From assembly GCA_963834685.1 (NCBI GenBank), contig CAWICW010000007.1, forward strand, positions 144,710 to 208,709: a stretch of 64,000 nt of DNA. Reading direction: 5' to 3'. The DNA is from Palsa-504 sp963834685. Lineage in GTDB: Bacteria > Actinomycetota > Actinomycetes > Streptosporangiales > Streptosporangiaceae. Below the pieces are notes generated by a model, which saw nothing but the letters and a program-made list of their open reading frames with translations, had not been told where the DNA came from and ran no database searches. This document shows positions 58,978-64,000 of this stretch, piece by piece (the first letter of the stretch is position 1; the number at the start of each line of letters is the position of its first letter). Made by a program: the position numbers and the translations under genes.

Positions 58978-59904
58978 TCAGCCGATTTGGAGCACAATCT
59001 TGCCTCGAGTGTGCCGCGCAGCGACCCGCGCCAGCGCCTCGCGGGCCTGGCCGAGCGGCAGTACCGTTTCGGCCTGCGGGCGGAGTTTGCCGGCATCGAC
59101 AAGGGCGGCCAGTTGCTCAAGCCGCGGCCGGCTGCCGTGGGCAGCGAATGATTCGCCCGTGATGCCCCGCTCCAGCTGAAGGGGAGTGCCTTGCAGGACG
59201 ACGGAAATCGCCCGGCCGCCGTCGCGGACCGCATCGAGGGCCCGATCGCGGGTCTGCCCGCCAGCGCCGTCGAACAGCAGGTCGACGCCGCCAGGAACCA
59301 CGGCACGCACCTGCTGGGCCCAGTCGGCGGCGTGGTAGTCGAAGGCCTCGCTGGCACCCAGGCTCAGCAGGTAATCATGGTTGGGCGGGCTGGCCACGGC
59401 CACCACGCGGGCGCCCAGGGCCGCCGCGATCTGCACAGCGGCGCTGCCCACGCCGCCCGCGGCGGCGGTGATGAGCACGGTTTCCCCGGCCTGTAGCCGC
59501 TCCCGGTCGATCAGGCCCTCGTACGCGGTACCGGCGCCGATGACCAGCCCGGCCGCCTCCACGAAGTTCGCCTTGCCGGGCATCGGGGCCAGCCGGTCCT
59601 TCGAGGCGAGCGCCAATTCGGCGAACCCGCCTCCGGCCGGGAACAGGCTCGCGTACACCCGCTCGCCCGGCTGGACGTCGGCCCCGTCGTCGACCGCTTC
59701 AACCACACCAGCGACTTCCTGACCAGGGACAAACGGCAGGGCGAGCCCCGGAAAACCGCCGCCGAGGAAACCGACGTCCCACGGGCCGACACCCGCGCCG
59801 TGAACTCTGATCAGCACCTGGCCCGCCGCGGGTGCCGGATCTGGCAATTCACCGACTTCGACGCTGTCGATCCCGCTCAGCTGCCGTGCCAGCGCTGCTC
59901 TCAT
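58978..59904 (-). CDS. Zinc-independent NADP-dependent quinone oxidoreductase (MDR superfamily)
   Basis: 308 residues from ATG 59904, with GGAG upstream; the in-frame upstream start 59952 is less likely. GroES-like half: VLIRVHGAGVGPWDVGFLGG, LPFVPGQEVAGVVEAV. Rossmann half: AGETVLITAAAGGVGSAAVQ (nucleotide loop AAGGVGS), ALGARVVAVASPPNHDYLLS, LGASEAFDYH, GVDLLFDGAGG. Zn-binding Cys are absent. Probably reduces quinones or enones with NADPH in the cytosol. Confidence 0.92.
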   Translation of the reverse strand: MRAALARQLSGIDSVEVGELPDPAPAAGQVLIRVHGAGVGPWDVGFLGGGFPGLALPFVPGQEVAGVVEAVDDGADVQPGERVYASLFPAGGGFAELALASKDRLAPMPGKANFVEAAGLVIGAGTAYEGLIDRERLQAGETVLITAAAGGVGSAAVQIAAALGARVVAVASPPNHDYLLSLGASEAFDYHAADWAQQVRAVVPGGVDLLFDGAGGQTRDRALDAVRDGGRAISVVLQGTPLQLERGITGESFAAHGSRPRLEQLAALVDAGKLRPQAETVLPLGQAREALARVAARHTRGKIVLQIG

Positions 59905-60290
59905 AGCTCCGGTCTCCTGACAAGCGCCGCTGCCGCCACCGCGTGTCGGCACATGACGCAGTCCACCCTGACACGCCCGGTCAACGCGGCTTTGCGCGGC
60001 TCCCCATCAGCGGCGCGCCACCGCGTCAGTCAGCGCGGTATACGCGGCGGACCCTCTATGGGTGACGAGGGATGACACGGTAGCGGAATAGGCCCGGGAG
60101 CCACGGTTCCCTTCGCGGCGGGCGGCCTTGCAGGCCAATTCGGCGTTCACTGACCTCGTAACATCAACGAGCCGGATTGCACCTGCTCCCGCGCAGATTA
60201 CCCAGAACTGCTCGGCCAGCATCTTGATGCAACTCCAGCCGAAACCCGCCCAGATCGGCGGTTAGCGTATCTCAGCGATTCAAGGCATGG
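59905..60290. other. No well-supported gene
   Basis: A minus frame 60007-60222 encodes a basic 71-residue peptide (SVNAELACKAARREGNRGSR) without a clear ribosome site; left unassigned. The right part (60260-60290) is flank shared with the duplicated AlkA fragment. Confidence 0.35.
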
Positions 60291-61178
60291 TCACGGAGCG
60301 TGTACGGGGGTCGGGTGGCTCAGCGGCCGGCGATCTCGCTGCGTGCGCTGCTCGCGCAGCGCACGCAGGTGGACGGCGGCCCAGGTACGGTAGGGCCGCC
60401 ACGCCTGCGAGACCTCGGCCAGGGAGCGGCCGGGGCCGTAGCGCTCGGCGATCTCGGCGTCCAGCCGGCGTTCGTGGCGGGGCAGCGCGTCGGGGGCGTT
60501 CGCGCCGCGGACCACGACCAGTTCGGCGGCGAACGGGCCGAGCCCCTTGACCTGCTGCACGCGCTGGATGGCCTGGCCGGGGTCCACGGCGCGCAGCGCC
60601 GCCCCGTCCAGCAGCCCGTCCAGGGCTGCCTCGGCGACCGCTCGCAGGTACTCACTCTTGCGGCCCGGAAGTTCCAGGTCGAGCAGGGCCAGGGTGTGCG
60701 GCGGGGGGAACGCGCCCTCCTGGCCGTGGCGGGCGATCAGCTCAGCGCGCAGCCGGGCGGCCTGCACGATGCGCAGCCGCTGCGCCAGCACCGACCACGC
60801 CGCGGCCTCGTAGGGGGAATGGAAACCGCATGGCCGCAGCCCGGGCAACCGCGCCTGCGCGTCGGCTATCACCGGGTCCTGGCGGCCCACCTCCGGCCAG
60901 CCGCGCCCGTCGACGTCCAGCGCCAGGAACCGGCACACCTGCGCCGCGGCGGCATCAAGATCACCGTCGCCCGCCAGGTCCACGCGCGCGGTATCCCCGG
61001 CCTGGGTCACCACTGCTTCGGCACGGCGCCAGTCACCCTCGGCACAGAACATCGTGCGCAGCCCCGGCCCGGCCGGCTCGCTGGCCAGCGCCGCGGGGGT
61101 AAAGCCTTCCCAGAACCGTCGGCTGGTCTGCAGCGACCACGGGCCCAGGACCTCGAACTCGGCCGTACGTCCTGCCAT
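60291..61178 (-). CDS. AlkA-like DNA-3-methyladenine glycosylase (HhH-GPD)
   Basis: 295 residues from ATG 61178. N-terminal beta domain (FEVLGPWSLQTSRRFWEGFT), then helical domain: RLPGLRPCGFHSPYEAAAWS, VLAQRLRIVQAARLRAELIA, and helix-hairpin-helix VKGLGPFAAELVVVRGANAP with the catalytic Asp expected in DALPRHERRLDAE. It excises alkylated purines in base-excision repair. A broken copy of its 3' third lies at 57720-58010. Confidence 0.88.
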   Translation of the reverse strand: MAGRTAEFEVLGPWSLQTSRRFWEGFTPAALASEPAGPGLRTMFCAEGDWRRAEAVVTQAGDTARVDLAGDGDLDAAAAQVCRFLALDVDGRGWPEVGRQDPVIADAQARLPGLRPCGFHSPYEAAAWSVLAQRLRIVQAARLRAELIARHGQEGAFPPPHTLALLDLELPGRKSEYLRAVAEAALDGLLDGAALRAVDPGQAIQRVQQVKGLGPFAAELVVVRGANAPDALPRHERRLDAEIAERYGPGRSLAEVSQAWRPYRTWAAVHLRALREQRTQRDRRPLSHPTPVHAP

Positions 61179-61443
61179 CGCCTGCTCCGCTCGTTCACCG
61201 ATACCCGCACGGTAGCGGACGGCACCGCCACCAGCACCAAGATCGATCGGACCCTGGCGCCCCGCGGGCCAGTGCGCCGATCACCCCAATCGGCGTGGCT
61301 GCCTCGCCGGTCTTGGCCGCGCAGCCGGCCAGATCGGCTGGCCCGCGCGCCGGCCGGTTCGTCCCGCTGATAGGTTCGGAGCCACGCCTGACCTGCCCTG
61401 GACAGCCCGCGCGGAGACGGAACCCGGAACCGGCTACCTGGTC

Positions 61444-61770
61444 ATGGCCTCCCACCTGCTGCTCAAGCGGATCACCGCGACGGTGCGCTTCTTCCGAGCA
61501 GTCGCCGCGGTGCGCAAACAGCTGGCTACCGCAGACGGCCTGATCGGCTACACGCTACGGGCCAGACCGCTGGCCCGCGACTACTGGACCCTGTTGGTCT
61601 GGACAGACAACACCGCGCTCCGGGAATTCATGCGCACCCCTCCGCACGTCCAGCTGATGATCTCGCTCAAGCCGTACATGGGACCGACCAAGTTCGTCAC
61701 CTGGACGATGTCCGCAGCCGATGGCCGTCCCAGCATGGCCGGCGCCCTTGACCACCTGGCCTCCGGGTAG
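61444..61770 (+). CDS. DUF3291/spheroidene-monooxygenase-like protein; start uncertain
   Basis: 108 residues from ATG 61444. Pattern ITATVRFFRAVAAVRKQLAT, GYTLRARPLARDYWTLLVWT, TALREFMRTPPHVQLMISLK fits the dimeric alpha/beta DUF3291 fold. Coding-like sequence continues in frame upstream (DLPWTARAETEPGTGYLV from about 61390) with no ATG, GTG or TTG, so the natural start may have mutated or be a rarer codon. Confidence 0.78.
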   Translation: MASHLLLKRITATVRFFRAVAAVRKQLATADGLIGYTLRARPLARDYWTLLVWTDNTALREFMRTPPHVQLMISLKPYMGPTKFVTWTMSAADGRPSMAGALDHLASG

Positions 61771-62025
61771 CGCGTGTCTTTGGCCGGTCCAGGCTGGCGA
61801 TCCCGGGCAGGCCATCGCCGCTGATCAGCGAATCCGAACCGCCAGTTCTGCGGGCAACACTGGTCTTATTAGGAGCCGCTGGCGTACCTATTGGGCGGTT
61901 CTGCACGAACCCGCCATCGGGCCTGGCGATCGCCCCATTCGCATCCCTGCCTCGCGGCATGCGTCCAACGAACTCGGGTACGTGCCAGACCGAGTTCCCA
62001 CTACCGCACCGGGGAGGTCACCGCC

Positions 62026-62544
62026 ATGGACGCCAAGGGTGAGCAGACCGCCTTCGTCTACACGACCTACATCCAGGAGACGCCTGAGCGCGTGTGGCAG
62101 GGCCTCACCGACCCTGCATTGATGAAGCGCTACTGGCGGCACCAGAAGGCTGGTCCGAAGACATTCCGTTCCGACTGGAAGAAGGGCTCCACCTACCAGA
62201 TGGCGCACGACGAAGCCGGACTGGTCGTGATCGGTCCCGAGCAGGTGATCCTCGAGTCCCATCCGCCCCGCCGGTTGGCCTACACCTGGCACACGATCAC
62301 CCCTGAGTGGGCCGCTGCGGTCGGCATGGACGAGGCGACCGCCGCGACCTGGCGCGCCGAAGCCCGCTCCAAGGTCGCCTTCGACATCGAGGACGTCGGC
62401 CACGGTGTCGTCAAGCTCACCGTCACCCACGACGGCTTCGCGCCGGGCAGCGCCGTGCTGCCAGCGATCTCCGAGGGGTGGCCCGCCGTCCTGGCCAGCC
62501 TGAAGACCCTGCTGGAGACGGGGTTGTCCTTGCGCACTTCGTGA
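62026..62544 (+). CDS. SRPBCC (AHSA1-like) protein
   Basis: 172 residues from ATG 62026 with GGGGAGG upstream. START-like fold: FVYTTYIQETPERVWQGLTD, PALMKRYWRHQKAGPKTFRS, DWKKGSTYQMAHDEAGLVVI, PPRRLAYTWHTI, GWPAVLASLKTLLETGLSL. AHSA1-like proteins bind hydrophobic ligands; many are partnered with ArsR regulators, but none is adjacent here. Confidence 0.9.
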   Translation: MDAKGEQTAFVYTTYIQETPERVWQGLTDPALMKRYWRHQKAGPKTFRSDWKKGSTYQMAHDEAGLVVIGPEQVILESHPPRRLAYTWHTITPEWAAAVGMDEATAATWRAEARSKVAFDIEDVGHGVVKLTVTHDGFAPGSAVLPAISEGWPAVLASLKTLLETGLSLRTS

Positions 62545-62923
62545 AGCGGCCGCCGCGCCGGCAGGCGTGCCGCCGTACTCCCCGCGCTCGCGACGCCGCC
62601 TCCGAGCACCTCTTCGGGCAGCACAGTCCCGCCAGTCGGCACATCACCGAACTCCCCATCTGGGCGGCAGGGAGCGCGGCAGCCTGGCGTGCCGATGTGC
62701 TGCCAGCGACTGGGCGGATCCCGCGCGGCGGCCGCAATCAGCGATTGTCACGCAGCGCGACCGGTACTCCGGAGCACGAGCGACCTGCCGAATATTTGCG
62801 ACTGCTGTGACGGTGGGTGGGCTTGGTAATCGCATGCCGATCAACCAATTATGGGCCGTCTGCTTCGCTGGGTTGGCGGTGCCGGTGCCTGCGTCTCGCG
62901 TCGTCGCCCGGGCGAGCCTCGCC
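62545..62923. other. No supported gene
   Basis: The spacer between the SRPBCC gene and an FAD-oxidoreductase remnant. Nothing credible on either strand. Confidence 0.5.
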
Positions 62924-63455
62924 TCAGCCAGATACGACACCCGACAGAGCCTGCGCAAAACTGTACGGCTGAGCGTTGTTCACCAGGTCCAGATGCCCCT
63001 GCTCGATGAGCCCCTCAGCGTAAGGCGTGGACAACCTGGCCCGGCCCAGGCCCGTCCGCGGCGCCGGGCAGCATCTTGTACTGCCGTGACACGTAGGCGA
63101 TCCCGCAGTCACCGCCCTCGACCGGTCCCGCAGTGCCCGGGTCAGCCGCCCGGCGCGGCCGCCCGCGTCGATGACCAGATCGGCGTCGACCTGACGGCCG
63201 CCCACCTTGACCCCGGTGGCGCGTCCCCGCTCGCAGGACACCTCATCGACATGTCCCGTGCGCAGCCTCACCCCGGGCTCGGCCTGGGCGGCTGATCGCA
63301 GAACCCGCTCGAAGGTAACGCGCCGGCAGTGCAGCCCGGCCGACACGCCGGGCTGGCCAGGCAGCCTGGCAGGCACGGCCCCGGCTGCCAGCAGGCCGTG
63401 CCAGACCCCGGGCATCTCAGCCAGCAGCGCATCGGCAACCTGCTGGCCGCCTGGG
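62924..63455 (-). pseudogene. FAD-dependent oxidoreductase (epoxidase/monooxygenase type), internal fragment
   Basis: Starts mid-protein with QQVADALLAEMPGVWHGLLA, then LHCRRVTFERVLRSAAQAEP, GVRLRTGHVDEVSCERGRAT, GVKVGGRQVDADLVIDAGGR. Near 63125 the match moves to another frame (GGDCGIAYVSRQYKMLPGAA) showing an indel. The N-terminal FAD-binding Rossmann region and the C-terminus are missing. Not functional. Confidence 0.75.
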
Positions 63456-63999
63456 GGACCTGACGTCGGCGCTGGCCCAGCCGCAGATGGCGGTGTCCCG
63501 CTGGTATGGAGTCCGGGTATTCACCGGCACCGTGGCATCCGGAGCCGGTTCCCGGCGAGGCAACGCTGGAGTCCATCCTGCGGTCCGGGGAGCGGGCCGG
63601 CCGGACCGGCCCGTACCGGCATGTCGCCGCGCTGCTGGACCTTGTGGCCGTGCGCGGCTGACCGGGTAACTCAGGGCGGCCGGCCAGGGACTGCAGGAGC
63701 GACCAGCGTTCCGGAGCGCGGCTCGCCCAGCCAGGCGACGCGGGCGGCGGAACCCGGACGGACGCGGAGGCCGGGACGGGCGTCCACGGGCCGGGCAGGT
63801 CGGCGATCAGGGCGGCCAGTTCGCAGATGGTGCGGGCAGAAAGCGCGGCCCCCACGCGCTCGTCCAGCTCCGCCAGGGTGAGCCGCCCCTCGGCGACGGC
63901 CGCGCACAGGATGTCCACGGCGGTGTCCCGGTCGGCGTCCGAGGCCCGCTGCTGCGGCTGGAACAGCGGGCCAGGGAGGGTGAAGGCGAGCGGCACCAC
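63268..63999 (-). CDS. DUF1707-domain protein, N-terminal part; runs to right edge
   Basis: The first 65 residues from GTG 63999 contain the DUF1707 (SHOCT-like) signature RASDADRDTAVDILCAAVAE, GRLTLAELDERVGAALSART, ICELAALIADLPGPW. This short domain is found at the N-terminus of actinobacterial membrane and regulatory proteins. Beyond residue 80 the frame is open to 63268 but only shadows the FAD pseudogene, so the downstream part has probably been lost. The true start may lie beyond the window. Confidence 0.6.
   Translation of the reverse strand: MVPLAFTLPGPLFQPQQRASDADRDTAVDILCAAVAEGRLTLAELDERVGAALSARTICELAALIADLPGPWTPVPASASVRVPPPASPGWASRAPERWSLLQSLAGRPELPGQPRTATRSSSAATCRYGPVRPARSPDRRMDSSVASPGTGSGCHGAGEYPDSIPAGHRHLRLGQRRRQVPQAASRLPMRCWLRCPGSGTACWQPGPCLPGCLASPACRPGCTAGALPSSGFCDQPPRPSPG
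63456..63665 (+). other. Possible coding remnant
   Basis: A plus frame ending TGA near 63660 reads EATLESILRSGERAGRTGPY, RHVAALLDLVAVRG, which looks like a genuine protein tail but is not recognised; no upstream support. Confidence 0.3.
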
Positions 64000-64000
64000 G

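Noticed and set aside
60007..60222. 71-residue minus-strand frame as an antitoxin-like gene
   Set aside because: No ribosome site or partner toxin; evidence too weak to list as a gene.

Overview
The window is high-GC, GTG-start-rich DNA typical of a mycelial actinomycete (order level only; genus not determinable here). Supporting content: a long Icl2-type isocitrate lyase, a maleylpyruvate-isomerase-like (mycothiol-type) protein, an F420/PPOX-type oxidoreductase, a class F sortase with a DUF4397 surface protein, FCD-type GntR and giant AAA/LuxR regulators.

Region 1 (1-17.6 kb) is well-ordered chromosome. It holds the end of an FtsX-type ABC permease gene, a uronate-dehydrogenase-like gene, a GbsR/MarR regulator divergent from an antibiotic-type ABC exporter (1899-4432), and an FCD GntR regulator facing a seven-gene minus-strand operon (11409 to 5317). 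That operon encodes a 2-oxoacid:acceptor oxidoreductase (gamma, a GltD-like flavoprotein fused to a double-cluster ferredoxin, alpha, beta) and three small unknown proteins. A 52-bp unit carrying the ATGA stop/start junction has been tandemly multiplied between the flavoprotein and alpha genes. Then comes an envelope block: a disordered-tail membrane protein, a Pro/Ser/Thr-rich surface protein, a sortase and a DUF4397 protein. The last two share a promoter-like element with identical spacing.

Region 2 (17.9-36.1 kb) begins at tRNA-Thr(GGT) and reads as a patchwork genomic island. It has a winged-helix/NucS-like nuclease, a UvrD helicase broken by an IS4-family element, a Glu/Arg-rich protein, an IS1380-family element truncating a conserved actinobacterial gene, an AT-richer orphan, a 1138-residue membrane TPR protein, a VapBC pair, a tyrosine integrase, and a 1003-codon gene fusing a phospholipase-C-type phosphoesterase to a KAP P-loop NTPase. 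This fusion has lost two canonical metal ligands and changes base composition at the junction. It is the best candidate for an undescribed system, plausibly a membrane-linked immunity or exclusion protein; that role is inference only.

Region 3 (36.9-64 kb) mixes small stress/detoxification genes (VOC, PhnB, ABM, DUF3291, SRPBCC, DinB, DsrE, BFN, PPOX, GNAT, quinone reductase, AlkA), two AAA/LuxR regulators, isocitrate lyase ending on a tRNA-Met 3' fragment, and a beta-propeller protein made of nearly identical 291-bp repeats. Many decayed fragments lie here: a cyclase/LuxR C-terminus, SRPBCC, a LuxR HTH with a one-base frameshift, a Tn3-like C-terminus, a second AlkA copy and an FAD oxidoreductase. 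This region is under active rearrangement. No rRNA or CRISPR array was seen.
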